From assembly GCA_963783195.1 (NCBI GenBank), contig CAWAMV010000004.1, forward strand, positions 1,550,001-1,614,000: a stretch of DNA of 64,000 nt, written 5' to 3'. This document shows positions 27,438 to 36,339 of the stretch, in pieces (the first letter of the stretch is position 1; the number at the start of each line of letters is the position of its first letter). A program made the translations under genes and the position numbers. Below the pieces are notes generated by a model. That model was not told where the DNA came from, ran no database searches, and saw only the letters and a program-made list of their open reading frames with translations. The DNA is from Croceibacterium_B sp963783195 (GTDB taxonomy: Bacteria > Pseudomonadota > Alphaproteobacteria > Sphingomonadales > Sphingomonadaceae).

Positions 27438-28616
27438 ATGCTAGACAGACTGGAACAACAGCCGCCCGACGCGCTTCTCGCGCTGATCAAGCTTCACGAT
27501 GCCGACCCCCGCGCCGACAAGATCGACCTGGGTGTTGGCGTCTATCGCACAGGCCAGGGGGAAACCCCGGTGTTCGGCGCGATCAAGGCTGCCGAGCAGA
27601 AGCTCGTCGACGAGCAGAATTCGAAGGCATATCTCGGGCCGGAGGGCGACATGGGCTTCGTCCATGCGCTGATGCCCTACATTTTCGGAGCAGAGGACAC
27701 GGCGCGTGGCGGGCGGATCGAGGGTATGCAGACCCCGGGCGGCACCGGCGCAATCCGTCTGGCGCTCGCGCTGGCGAAGAAGGCCGGCGTCAAGCGCGTC
27801 ATCATGGGTGTGCCCAGCTGGCCCAACCACGCGCAGATCGCCAAGGATCTCGGGCTCGAGCTGAAGACCTTCGAACACTCGACGGACGACGGCATGGCCG
27901 ATCTCCCGGCTCTCGAATCGGCGCTTGACGATGCGCGGGAAGGCGACGTCGTCCTGCTCCACGGCGCGTGCCACAACCCGACCGGGATCGACTACACGCC
28001 CGCACAGTGGGACCGTATCGGCGAATTGTTGGCCGGGTCGCCGGCGCTGCCGGTGGTCGATCTTGCCTATCAGGGCCTTGGCCATGGCATGGACGAAGAT
28101 GCCTACGGAGCGCGCAAGGTGGTCGATTCAGCGCCGGAGGCTCTGATCGCCTATAGCTGCGACAAGAATTTCGGCCTCTACCGCGATCGCGTGGGCGCGA
28201 TCTACGTCGTTGCCAGGGACGCTCCCGACCTCGATCGCATCCTGTCGAACGGCGCTGCCTTTGCGCGCGCGGCCTGGTCCATGCCGCCCGATCACGGCGC
28301 GGCTGCGGTGCGCCTGATCCTCGAGGACGAGGGGCGCACACAGCAATGGCGTGATGAACTCGACCAGATGCGCACCCGCATCAACCAGGTGCGCGAGCGA
28401 CTCGGCCAGGCAGGTCAGGTCGGCAGCGTCGACCTTGGTCCGCTTGCCCGCCAGAACGGCATGTTCGCCATGCTCCCGCTCGACAAGGAGCAGATCGAGA
28501 CGCTGCGCCGGGACCACGGCATCTACATGGCCGGCTCCGGCCGCATCAACATCGCCGGGCTGACGATGGGCAACATCGACAAGTTCATCGCTGCTGTCCG
28601 CGCCGTCGCGAGCTAG
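27438..28616 (+). CDS. tyrB: Aromatic amino acid / aspartate aminotransferase (class I, Iα)
   Basis: 392 residues of fold-type I PLP enzymes. DLGVGVYRTGQGETPVFGAI is the N-terminal substrate-binding segment, HGACHNPTGIDYT carries the conserved Asn, and the PLP lysine lies in SCDKNFGLYRDRVG. The C-terminal substrate Arg is in GSGRINIAG. This is the Iα subgroup shared by AspC and TyrB, and specificity cannot be read from sequence; the gene symbol is the conventional choice. It interconverts oxaloacetate/aspartate or aromatic 2-oxoacids with glutamate. A GNAT gene starts six bases downstream. Confidence 0.9.
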   Translation: MLDRLEQQPPDALLALIKLHDADPRADKIDLGVGVYRTGQGETPVFGAIKAAEQKLVDEQNSKAYLGPEGDMGFVHALMPYIFGAEDTARGGRIEGMQTPGGTGAIRLALALAKKAGVKRVIMGVPSWPNHAQIAKDLGLELKTFEHSTDDGMADLPALESALDDAREGDVVLLHGACHNPTGIDYTPAQWDRIGELLAGSPALPVVDLAYQGLGHGMDEDAYGARKVVDSAPEALIAYSCDKNFGLYRDRVGAIYVVARDAPDLDRILSNGAAFARAAWSMPPDHGAAAVRLILEDEGRTQQWRDELDQMRTRINQVRERLGQAGQVGSVDLGPLARQNGMFAMLPLDKEQIETLRRDHGIYMAGSGRINIAGLTMGNIDKFIAAVRAVAS

Positions 28617-28621
28617 CGCAG

Positions 28622-29185
28622 GTGGACCGGCAGCCGGTCCTCGAAGGGGAGCGGCTGCTGCTGCGGCCGCTGGCTCCCGCCGATTGGGACGGCCTCTTCG
28701 CCGTCGCGAGCGATCCACAGGTCTGGGCGGTGCACCCCATGCACGACCGCTGGCGGGCACCGGTCTTCCGCGTATTTTTCGAGGACGCGCTGGAGAAGGG
28801 CGGGGCGCTCGCGGCGATCGAGAAGGCCGGTGGGGCAATCGTCGGCTCGAGCCGCTTCCAGAACTTCGACCCGGCGGACGGCGGTAGCGTGGAGATCGGC
28901 TGGACCTTCCTCGCCCGGGCGCTCTGGGGCAGGGGCTTCAACGCTGAAATGAAGCGCTTGATGCTCGGTCATGCGCTGGCTTGCGTGGAGCGGGTCGTCT
29001 TTCGTGTGGGTGAAGACAACGTCGTCAGCCGCAAGGCGATGGCAAACATCGGCGGGCGCCTGACGGACCGGATCGATCTCACCGACACGCCCGCCGGACC
29101 GATGCGGCATGTGATCTACGAGATCGACCGGAAAGCCTTCGCCACGGGCCCGCTGGCGGGGCGGCCAACGGTTCGTCCCTCCTGA
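28622..29185 (+). CDS. GNAT family N-acetyltransferase (RimJ/RimL type)
   Basis: 187 residues from a GTG. LEGERLLLRPLAPADWDGLF is the typical RimJ/RimL N-terminus. The core strand EIGWTFLARALWGRGFNAEM holds a modified acetyl-CoA pyrophosphate loop (ALWGRGFN), followed by VERVVFRVGEDNVVSRKAM. It probably acetylates a small-molecule or protein amine; the substrate is unknown. It follows the aminotransferase gene by five bases, so the two are likely cotranscribed. Confidence 0.88.
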   Translation: MDRQPVLEGERLLLRPLAPADWDGLFAVASDPQVWAVHPMHDRWRAPVFRVFFEDALEKGGALAAIEKAGGAIVGSSRFQNFDPADGGSVEIGWTFLARALWGRGFNAEMKRLMLGHALACVERVVFRVGEDNVVSRKAMANIGGRLTDRIDLTDTPAGPMRHVIYEIDRKAFATGPLAGRPTVRPS

Positions 29186-29276
29186 GCGGCGTTCCGTCGA
29201 TTAGCTCCGAACCCGACCAAGTATGTGATTTTTCTGGTATTGACGATCCGGGCGGCAATTGCTGGATGCCGCCGCG

Positions 29277-29420
29277 ATGACCGAAAATTCCATGCACAAG
29301 GATGACCTGCGAAAGATCGCAGCACGGCGCAAACGGCGCAACGCGTTGTTGGCCAAGATCGCGATTGCCGCTGCCGGCGCATCCACGCTGGCGGCCTGGG
29401 CGCTGCTCGTTACCCGCTGA
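29277..29420 (+). CDS. Small single-helix membrane protein
   Basis: A 47-codon ORF, MTENSMHKDDLRKIAARRKR followed by a basic stretch and one hydrophobic helix (KIAIAAAGASTLAAWALLV), ending TR. The layout, charged then basic then transmembrane, and the codon usage fit a real small protein. It stops six bases before the stop of the convergent crtZ gene. There is no strong ribosome-binding site, and an alternative Met lies at codon 6. Function unknown. Confidence 0.5.
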   Translation: MTENSMHKDDLRKIAARRKRRNALLAKIAIAAAGASTLAAWALLVTR

Positions 29421-29426
29421 CGCCGG

Positions 29427-29939
29427 TCAGGCGCTCTCGCGCAGCTTCGTTTCGCCTGCCGCGGCCTGCCGCCGGAGATCGGCCTTCAGCGCGGCGGGGT
29501 CGCGCACGAAAACGAAGCCGAAGCTTACGCCTCCCTGGCGGCTGACGGTCGCGTGGTGGAGCTTGTGCGCCTGCACCAATCGCCGCGCATAACCGCGCTT
29601 GGGCACCCAACGGAAATAGCGCTGGTGCACGAGACCGTCGTGAACCAGCGTGTAGATGATCCCGTAGCCGAGCACGCCGAGCCCGATCCACGTGGCCGGC
29701 CACCATGCGGCGGCGCCCATGACCAGCGGGCTGCCGATGGCGAAGAACGAAATCGAGATCGCCGCGCCGACAAGGGCGTAGAGATCGTTCTTCTCCAGCA
29801 GGTTGTCGTGCGGCTCGTGATGGTCGCGATGCCAACGCCAGCCGAAGCCGTGCATCACGTACTTGTGCGAGCTCCACGCGACCAACTCCATCGCGAGAAT
29901 GGTGGCGAGCACGATCAGGGCTGGGGCGATCCAGGTCAT
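29427..29939 (-). CDS. crtZ: Beta-carotene hydroxylase
   Basis: 170 residues from the ATG at 29939 (the open frame extends ten codons further). It has membrane helices and the clustered histidines of the fatty-acid-hydroxylase-like carotenoid hydroxylases: HKYVMHGF, HRDHHEPH, VHDGLVHQRYF and HKLHHATV. It hydroxylates the beta-ionone rings of beta-carotene to zeaxanthin, in line with the yellow carotenoids of sphingomonads. It is an isolated crt gene with no other carotenoid gene in the window. Confidence 0.93.
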   Translation of the reverse strand: MTWIAPALIVLATILAMELVAWSSHKYVMHGFGWRWHRDHHEPHDNLLEKNDLYALVGAAISISFFAIGSPLVMGAAAWWPATWIGLGVLGYGIIYTLVHDGLVHQRYFRWVPKRGYARRLVQAHKLHHATVSRQGGVSFGFVFVRDPAALKADLRRQAAAGETKLRESA

Positions 29940-30019
29940 CCGGGCTAAATAAGCGCTTTGGCCGGCCAAAGACAGCCCCCGCTTGCCAGTCCGGCACCCC
30001 GCAGCCTAGTCCACCGGGC

Positions 30020-31450
30020 ATGGCCAGCCGCCCCCGCACCTTGTACGAGAAGATCTGGGACGCGCACGTGATCGAGCGCCGACCGGACGGAACCTGCCTT
30101 ATCTTCATCGACCGCCACCTCGTCCACGAGGTGACGAGCCCGCAGGCCTTCGAAGGCCTGCGCATGGCCGGGCGCAAGGTCCGGCGGCCGGAGCTGACCC
30201 TTGCCGTGCCCGACCACAACCTGCCGACCACCGCGCGGATCGACGCCGAGGGCAATCGCGTCCCGATCGCCGACGCCGAAAGCCGCGGCCAGCTCGAGGC
30301 GCTCGAGCACAATGCCCCGGCCTTCGGCGTGCGTTACTTCGGCGCCACCGCCAAGGAGCAGGGAATCGTCCATGTCGTGGGACCGGAGCAGGGCTTCAGC
30401 CTGCCGGGCACGACCATCGTCTGCGGCGACAGCCACACGGCGGCGCACGGAGGGATGGGCGCGCTCGCCTTCGGCATCGGGACGAGCGAGGTCGAGCACG
30501 TTCTCGCCACGCAGACCCTGCTGCTGCGTCCCTCCAGGACGATGCAGGTCGTGGTCGAAGGCGACCTCTCGCCCGGCGTGACCAGCAAGGACCTGATCCT
30601 CCACATCATCGGTACCATCGGCACTGCCGGCGGCACCGGCCACGTGATCGAGTACCGCGGCAAGGTATTCGAGGAAATGAGCATCGAAGGCCGCCTGACG
30701 GTCTGCAACATGAGCATCGAGGGCGGCGCGCGCGCCGGAATCATCGCGCCCGATGACAAGACCTTCGCCTACCTGAAGGGCCGCCCGCTCGCCCCGCAGG
30801 CGGCGGAATGGGACCAGGCTGTCGAATACTGGCGCACGCTGCAAACGGACGAGGGGGCAGAGTTCGACAAGACCGTGCGGATCGACGCCGCCACTGTGGA
30901 ACCAACAGTGACCTGGGGCACGAGCCCGGAAGACACCGTCGCCATCGGCGGCGTCGTGCCCGACCCCGCAAGCTTCTCCGACCCGAGCAAGCAGAAGGCC
31001 GCGCAGGCCAGCCTCGACTACATGGGGCTTGCCCCGGGTCAGAAGATGGACGAGGTCGAGGTGCAGAACGTCTTCATCGGCAGTTGCACCAACAGCCGCA
31101 TCGAGGACCTGCGCGCCGCTGCCGAAGTGCTCAAGGGCCGCCGCAAGGCGGAGAACGTCAAGTGGGCCATCGTCGTCCCCGGCTCGGGCCTGGTGAAGGC
31201 GCAGGCCGAGGCCGAGGGGCTCGACAAGGTTTTCACCGAAGCCGGCCTCGAATGGCGCGAGCCGGGCTGTTCGGCCTGCCTCGGCATGAACCCCGACAAG
31301 GTCCCGCCGGGCGAACGCTGCGCCTCTACCTCCAACCGCAACTTCGTCGGCCGCCAGGGCCCGGGCGCGCGGACTCACCTTGTCAGCCCGGCCATGGCCG
31401 CGGCGGCGGCGGTGACCGGCAGGCTGACCGACGTGCGGGAGCTTGCGTGA
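30020..31450 (+). CDS. leuC: 3-isopropylmalate dehydratase large subunit
   Basis: 476 residues of the aconitase superfamily. Conserved segments are VPDHNLPTT, GDSHTAAHGGMGALAFGIGT, and the [4Fe-4S] ligands in IGSCTNSRIEDL and GCSACLGMN. It isomerises 2-isopropylmalate to 3-isopropylmalate in leucine synthesis together with LeuD. The following gene overlaps its stop codon but encodes a GFA protein, not LeuD. The small-subunit gene is not in the window. Confidence 0.96.
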   Translation: MASRPRTLYEKIWDAHVIERRPDGTCLIFIDRHLVHEVTSPQAFEGLRMAGRKVRRPELTLAVPDHNLPTTARIDAEGNRVPIADAESRGQLEALEHNAPAFGVRYFGATAKEQGIVHVVGPEQGFSLPGTTIVCGDSHTAAHGGMGALAFGIGTSEVEHVLATQTLLLRPSRTMQVVVEGDLSPGVTSKDLILHIIGTIGTAGGTGHVIEYRGKVFEEMSIEGRLTVCNMSIEGGARAGIIAPDDKTFAYLKGRPLAPQAAEWDQAVEYWRTLQTDEGAEFDKTVRIDAATVEPTVTWGTSPEDTVAIGGVVPDPASFSDPSKQKAAQASLDYMGLAPGQKMDEVEVQNVFIGSCTNSRIEDLRAAAEVLKGRRKAENVKWAIVVPGSGLVKAQAEAEGLDKVFTEAGLEWREPGCSACLGMNPDKVPPGERCASTSNRNFVGRQGPGARTHLVSPAMAAAAAVTGRLTDVRELA

Positions 31451-31851
31451 AGGGCATCTGCCCTTGCGGCGGGGTGACGGTTACCGTTCCCGGCCGGCCC
31501 GACTACCTCAACTCCTGCAACTGCACCCTGTGCTGGCGGCTCGGCACGCTGTGGGGCTACTACGACCCGTCCGAGGTCACGGTGGAGGGTGAAACGAGGG
31601 CCTTCCAGCGCTCCGACATCGAGGTCTGGCTCGACACAAACTTCTGTCCAACTTGCAGCGCCGTGGTCAGCTGGACGGCGGTGCGCGAGCTGAGCGAACC
31701 GCGCATGGGCGTCAACATGCGGCTGTTTGACCCCGACGAGCTGGAGGGGTTGCCGGTACGCTTCCCCGATAATCGCGCATGGGACGACGAGGGCGAACGC
31801 CCGCCGCCACGGTGCTCGGAGGTGGAGTTCACGCGTGAGGGCCCGTTCTAG
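31447..31851 (+). CDS. GFA (glutathione-dependent formaldehyde-activating enzyme-like) zinc protein
   Basis: 134 residues from a GTG overlapping the leuC stop. The Mss4-like zinc-binding cysteines are visible in order: CPCGG near the N-terminus, NSCNCTLCWRLG, and FCPTCSAVV. GFA-domain proteins are widespread, and most have no proven formaldehyde role. The overlap with leuC indicates co-translation, though a metabolic link is not obvious. Complete length for the family. Confidence 0.88.
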   Translation: MKGICPCGGVTVTVPGRPDYLNSCNCTLCWRLGTLWGYYDPSEVTVEGETRAFQRSDIEVWLDTNFCPTCSAVVSWTAVRELSEPRMGVNMRLFDPDELEGLPVRFPDNRAWDDEGERPPPRCSEVEFTREGPF

Positions 31852-31871
31852 TTCTGGGCGCCGCGTGGCCG

Positions 31872-33770
31872 CTATTGCGCGGGAGGCGTCCTGAAAATGT
31901 CCACGATCGCCTTGGCCAGTTGAGCTTCCGAATAGGGTTTGGACAGGCGAGGCACTTCCAGCGTCTGGTTTTCCGGCAGATCGGCATAACCCGACGCGAT
32001 GATGGCTCGCAGGTCCGGCCTTGTCGCTCTCGCTTTCTCCACCAGCAGGGCCCCGTTCATTCCGGGCATCGCGAAATCCGTGATCATCAGGTCGACGTCG
32101 TTGGTCTCGAGCACCGCCATTGCGGCCTCGCCCGATGGCGCCTGGAGCACCTCGTGACCCATGTCTTGCAGGAGAGTGACCGTGTTGAGCAGGATCAGCG
32201 CGTCGTCGTCTACGACCAGGATGCGGTGAGCGGTGGCAGTTGCTTCTGGTTCCGCGACTTCCTCTTCCGCCGGATGCATCGCGGAATCCGCCCGTCGCAG
32301 GCAGATTTCGGCAGTGGTGCCACGGCCGACCGCGCTCTCGAGCTTGAAGCACCCGCCGCATTGCTCGACCATACCTTGCACCATTGAAAGCCCCAGCCCC
32401 GTGCCCTTGCCGACACCCTTCGTGGTGAAGAACGGTTCGACGGCATGAGCGAGCGTTTTCTCGTCCATGCCCTCTCCCTCGTCCTCGACCGTCAGGCAAA
32501 CCGAGGGATCTTCCGGCGAACTGGCGGCTAGCTTACGCCCCCTGATCTTGACCTTGCCGCCCGCAGGCATCGCATCGCGGGCATTCACCACCAGGTTCAG
32601 GATCGCCAGCTCCAGCTGGACCTTGTCCGCTACCACCGGCTCCAGCCGCAGCGGAAAGCTGAGATCGATCGTGATGTCGGGCCCGATCGTCCGCTGGAGG
32701 AGGTCGGCCATGCTCTGCACGGAATCCATCATGTCGACCGGTTCGAGCTGCAGGTCCTGCTTGCGGGCGAAGGCCAGCATGCGCTGGGTCAAGGTGGCTC
32801 CGCGCTCGGCGGCGCTCACGGCATTCTCGATGAAACCCGCGCTGTCGCCGCCCTCGGCGATGCGCTTCTGGGCGATCCTCAGACTGCCGAGAATGGCGGC
32901 GAGAATGTTGTTGAAGTCGTGCGCGACGCCGCCGGTCAACTTGCCGATCGCTTCCATCTTCTGGGATTGGAAGAATTGCTCGCGCGACGCTTCGAGCGCT
33001 TCTTGCGCCTTCTTTCGCTCGGTCAGATCGCGGGTGATCTTCGTGAAGCCGATCAGTTCGCCGTCGTCGTCGCGAATAGGGTCGATCACGACGCTGGCCC
33101 AGAACCGCGCGCCATCCTTGCGGACCCGCCAGCCCTCGGCTTCGAACCTGCCTTCGCGGGCGGCGGTCGCGAGGGCTTCTTGCGGCACACCCGCTTCGCG
33201 ATCCACATCGGGATAGAAGCGAGAGAAATGCTGCCCGATTATCTCGTCGGCGGTGTAGCCCTTGAAGCGCTGAGCGCCGGCATTCCAGCTCGACACGAAT
33301 CCCTCCGGATCGAGCATGTAGATCGCGTAGTCGGTTACCCCCTGGACGAGGAGCCGGAAGCGTTCTTCGCTGCGTCGCAGTGCCTCGTCGGCGTTGCGTC
33401 GTTCCGACAGGTCGCGGGTGATCTTGGCAAAGCCGATGTGTTTGCCGGTTCGATCGACGACGCGCTCCAGCACGATGGACGCCCAGAACCGGCTGCCGTC
33501 GCGGCGCACGCGCCATCCTTCGGCTTCGAACCGGCCCTTCTCCCGGGTTGTCGAAAGCACCATGTCGGGTATTCCGGCGGCGCGGTCCTCGTCGGTGTAG
33601 AAGCGCGAAAAATGCTGGCCGATGATCTGTTCCGGCGAATAGCCTTTCAGCCTCTCCGCGCCGACGTTCCAGGTCGAAACGTGACCCTCGCGGTCCAGCA
33701 TGTAGATCGCATAGTCGGTTATGCTCTGCAAAAGCAGATCCGCCCGGGATTCGGTCAATGTCTCTTCCAT
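31872..33770 (-). CDS. Hybrid histidine kinase with two near-identical PAS domains and a receiver
   Basis: 632 residues from the ATG at 33770. PAS1 (about 12-135) and PAS2 (about 145-265) share long matches (DYAIYMLD, GQHFSRFY, RFEAEGWRVR), which indicates tandem duplication. The kinase core has the H-box GGVAHDFNN, N-box LNLVVNARDAM, G1 VEDEGEGMD, F-box PFFTTKG and G2 GTGLGLSMV. The C-terminal receiver (about 515-628) has the phospho-acceptor Asp in LMITDFAMPG and Lys in LSKPYS. No membrane segment is seen, so it is cytoplasmic. No cognate response regulator is adjacent. PAS ligand unknown. Confidence 0.93.
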   Translation of the reverse strand: MEETLTESRADLLLQSITDYAIYMLDREGHVSTWNVGAERLKGYSPEQIIGQHFSRFYTDEDRAAGIPDMVLSTTREKGRFEAEGWRVRRDGSRFWASIVLERVVDRTGKHIGFAKITRDLSERRNADEALRRSEERFRLLVQGVTDYAIYMLDPEGFVSSWNAGAQRFKGYTADEIIGQHFSRFYPDVDREAGVPQEALATAAREGRFEAEGWRVRKDGARFWASVVIDPIRDDDGELIGFTKITRDLTERKKAQEALEASREQFFQSQKMEAIGKLTGGVAHDFNNILAAILGSLRIAQKRIAEGGDSAGFIENAVSAAERGATLTQRMLAFARKQDLQLEPVDMMDSVQSMADLLQRTIGPDITIDLSFPLRLEPVVADKVQLELAILNLVVNARDAMPAGGKVKIRGRKLAASSPEDPSVCLTVEDEGEGMDEKTLAHAVEPFFTTKGVGKGTGLGLSMVQGMVEQCGGCFKLESAVGRGTTAEICLRRADSAMHPAEEEVAEPEATATAHRILVVDDDALILLNTVTLLQDMGHEVLQAPSGEAAMAVLETNDVDLMITDFAMPGMNGALLVEKARATRPDLRAIIASGYADLPENQTLEVPRLSKPYSEAQLAKAIVDIFRTPPAQ

Positions 33771-33899
33771 GCGGTCCCGCCCCTTGCGCTGTCCAACCGT
33801 CCGAATTCGACTTGGTTCCAAGCCTTTAAGTCCTGGTGGCCGCGCCCGGCACGGCGCAGACGGTTTCCTACACGCGCCAACCCTGCTTCATCCTGCCGG

Positions 33900-34442
33900 A
33901 TGACCCGCAGATCCCCGCACACTCCACCGCCGCGCCGCACAGTGCCGGCGTTTGTCCCGGTTCCGCTGCGCGCTCGCAGGGATGGCTGGACCCCGCTCCG
34001 GCAGGCCGAGTTTCTCGGTTATCTGGCCGAGACGCGCTCGGTGGCCGAGGCTGCGCGGCGGGTGAACATGGCGCGCGAAACGGCTTATCGCCTGCGCCTG
34101 CTGCCTGGCGCGGATAGTTTCAACCGGGCGTGGGATGCGGCACTGGGGCGGGGCGAGGGTGGAACACGCCCTGCGCGAAAGGTCACAGGGTACGAGCTTT
34201 ACCACCGCGCATTTCACGGGGTATTCAAGCCGGTGATGCGCGGCGGAAAGTACGCCGGAACGCATTTGAAAGAGGATACTTGCGCCTTGCTCCGGCTCGT
34301 CGGCCAACCACACCTGGCGCAGCTGGAACAAGGTATAAGGTCACGGAAAAATTCGTTCGGTTCGCGTTCCACACTCGCCGAGTGGGACGAATCGTTTACC
34401 TCGTCGGCCGCCTCTGCCACCCTGCCCGGGAGAGAGGAGTAG
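33900..34442 (+). CDS. Putative HTH protein typical of sphingomonads
   Basis: 180 residues from the ATG at 33900; the longer frame upstream is antisense to the kinase. After a Pro/Arg-rich head, RQAEFLGYLAETRSVAEAAR followed by RVNMARETAYRLR is a clear helix-turn-helix resembling transposase/Mor-type DNA-binding segments. A conserved KVTGYELYHRAFHG block follows. The gene lies three bases before the first SDR gene (34445), whose ribosome-binding site is inside its 3' end, so it may regulate the SDR-MFS set. Function inferred from the motif only. Confidence 0.75.
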   Translation: MTRRSPHTPPPRRTVPAFVPVPLRARRDGWTPLRQAEFLGYLAETRSVAEAARRVNMARETAYRLRLLPGADSFNRAWDAALGRGEGGTRPARKVTGYELYHRAFHGVFKPVMRGGKYAGTHLKEDTCALLRLVGQPHLAQLEQGIRSRKNSFGSRSTLAEWDESFTSSAASATLPGREE

Positions 34443-34444
34443 CG

Positions 34445-35314
34445 ATGCCGATAACCAGCTTTGAAGGGAAGACCGCGTTCGTCACCGGGGGCGCCAGCGG
34501 GATCGGGCTGGGCATCAGCCGGGTGCTGGCCGAACACGGCGCGCGGGTGGTCATGGCAGACCTGCGGCAGGATCACATCGACGATGCGCTGGCGACCTTC
34601 GCCGGGGGGCGCTGCTCCAACCAAGTCAGCGCGCTGCAGCTCGACGTGACCAATCGTGAGAAGTACCGCGAGGCTGCCCAGCGGATGCAGGACGAGTTCG
34701 GCGGGATCGACATCCTCGTCAACAATGCCGGGGTGGGCCTGGAAGGCCCGGTACTCGAAGCCACTTATGCCGATTACGACTTCGGTTTCGGGGTCAACGT
34801 GGGCGGGGTGGTCAACGGCTTCGTAGAATTCGTGCCGCAGATCATCGCCCACGGGCGCGGCGGGCACGTGGTCTCCACCGCCAGCCTTGCCGCCGAGGTC
34901 GTCATGCCGCCGCATCTCGCCATCTACGCTGCCAGCAAGGCGGCGGTGGTCCATTATTGCGAGGCGGTGAAGGCCGAACTGGCGCACAAGGACATCGGGG
35001 TGTCGATCCTGCTTCCCGGCCCGGTGAAGAGCCGCATTCACGAAGCGCACGAGAACCGGCCCGAGCACTTGCGGCAGGGCAGTGGCTACAGGGCCAGCGA
35101 GGAAAAGCTTTCGCGCCGCATCGTGGGCGACAACTGGATGGAGCCCGAGGATGCCGGGCACCTCGTCGCCAACGGTATCCTGTCGAACCAGACCTACATC
35201 GTGACCCACGGCTTCTACAAGGACGCCATGCGCGCCCGTGCCGAGGCGGTCCTGGCCGCCACGCCCGACACCAAGGAGGAAGCGCCCGACTTCGGCCGCT
35301 TCCGCGACGAATAG
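34445..35314 (+). CDS. SDR family oxidoreductase
   Basis: 289 residues, a classical short-chain dehydrogenase: NAD(P) motif TGGASGIGLG, NNAG, catalytic Ser in STASLAAE, and YAASK. Asp39 in MADLRQ suggests NAD preference. A ribosome-binding site (GAGAGGAG) overlaps the end of the preceding HTH gene. The C-terminal extension of about 40 residues is longer than in minimal SDRs. The substrate is unknown. The second SDR begins ten bases downstream, and both probably act in one catabolic route served by the MFS transporter. Confidence 0.9.
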   Translation: MPITSFEGKTAFVTGGASGIGLGISRVLAEHGARVVMADLRQDHIDDALATFAGGRCSNQVSALQLDVTNREKYREAAQRMQDEFGGIDILVNNAGVGLEGPVLEATYADYDFGFGVNVGGVVNGFVEFVPQIIAHGRGGHVVSTASLAAEVVMPPHLAIYAASKAAVVHYCEAVKAELAHKDIGVSILLPGPVKSRIHEAHENRPEHLRQGSGYRASEEKLSRRIVGDNWMEPEDAGHLVANGILSNQTYIVTHGFYKDAMRARAEAVLAATPDTKEEAPDFGRFRDE

Positions 35315-35324
35315 AGGGGATCCA

Positions 35325-36275
35325 ATGCAGGACCTGACAGGCAAGGTCGCCTTCATCACCGGCGGCGCGAGCGGCATCGGCCTGGGCATGGCACGGGCCT
35401 TCCTCGAAGAGGGGATGAAGGTCAGCCTTGCCGACTGGAGCGACAAGCACATCGCCCAGGCCAGGGAGCAGCTTTCCGGCAGCAACGCGGTCCACTTCGT
35501 CAAGGCCAACGTCGCCGATCGCGACAACCTGCGCGCCGCGGTGGACGAGACGCTGGAGGCCTTCGGCAAGATCCACGTGCTGTGCAACAACGCCGGCGTG
35601 AACGGCGGCGGCACCGCGGCCAGCCCCGATTTCGAGGCGTGGGACGCAGTCATGGCGGTGAACCTTGGCGGCGTGATCAACGGCACGAAGATCGTTGCGC
35701 CGATCATCCGCGAGCAGGGCGAGGGCGGGCACATCGTCAACACCAGTTCGATGGCCGGGATCGTCCCGCTGCCGGGCCTGGCCGCCTATTCGACCGCCAA
35801 GTACGCGGTGCGCGGGTTCTCCGAATCCCTGCGCATCCAGCTGGCCGAAAAGGGCATCGGCGTGTCCTGCCTGTTCCCCGGCGCCACCCGCACCGCGCTG
35901 GTCCCGCTGCCGGAAGACAACCCCGGCACGATCGACGAGGAGAACGCGCCGCAGTTCCTCAAGGACCTGTGGGACGCGATGCGCGCGGCAATCGACCCCT
36001 ACGACACGGGGCGCATGGTTGTGGAGGCGATCAAGGAGAACCGCTTCTACATCTTCACCAACAACGAGTTCCTCGAGGAAGTGAAGGAGCGTCACCGCGA
36101 GATCGAGGCGGCTTTCCCGCAGGAAGCGGCGCCACCAGGGCGAGTGAAGTTCGAACAAATGCGCTACGAAATGACCCGCAACCTGATGGCGCCAGGCAAT
36201 CGGCCGGTTCCGACCGAAAAAGGGGAAGACATGGCGCTCGACCTGGGCTCGGCATCGCCGGCGGGCGGGCAATGA
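35325..36275 (+). CDS. SDR family oxidoreductase
   Basis: 316 residues with the ATG preceded by AGAGGGGA. Classical SDR motifs: TGGASGIGLG, NNAGVNGGG, NTSSMAGI with the catalytic Ser, and YSTAKYAVRG with the Tyr-Lys pair. It carries a C-terminal extension of about 60 residues with GRVKFEQMRYEMTRNLM. It is clearly related to the preceding SDR gene (same FAFMT-type order and insertion positions), which suggests duplication followed by specialisation. Substrate unknown. Confidence 0.9.
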   Translation: MQDLTGKVAFITGGASGIGLGMARAFLEEGMKVSLADWSDKHIAQAREQLSGSNAVHFVKANVADRDNLRAAVDETLEAFGKIHVLCNNAGVNGGGTAASPDFEAWDAVMAVNLGGVINGTKIVAPIIREQGEGGHIVNTSSMAGIVPLPGLAAYSTAKYAVRGFSESLRIQLAEKGIGVSCLFPGATRTALVPLPEDNPGTIDEENAPQFLKDLWDAMRAAIDPYDTGRMVVEAIKENRFYIFTNNEFLEEVKERHREIEAAFPQEAAPPGRVKFEQMRYEMTRNLMAPGNRPVPTEKGEDMALDLGSASPAGGQ

Positions 36276-36339
36276 CAATTTGCGGCTGGCGTGGGCGCTC
36301 CTGCCCGGCCATGAACGTCTCCGAGGAGAGGGAGAGGGC

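Noticed and set aside
32919..33899. N-terminal extension of the HTH gene into the kinase region
   Set aside because: The extension is antisense to the PAS domains; the ATG at 33900 gives a protein with a natural N-terminus.
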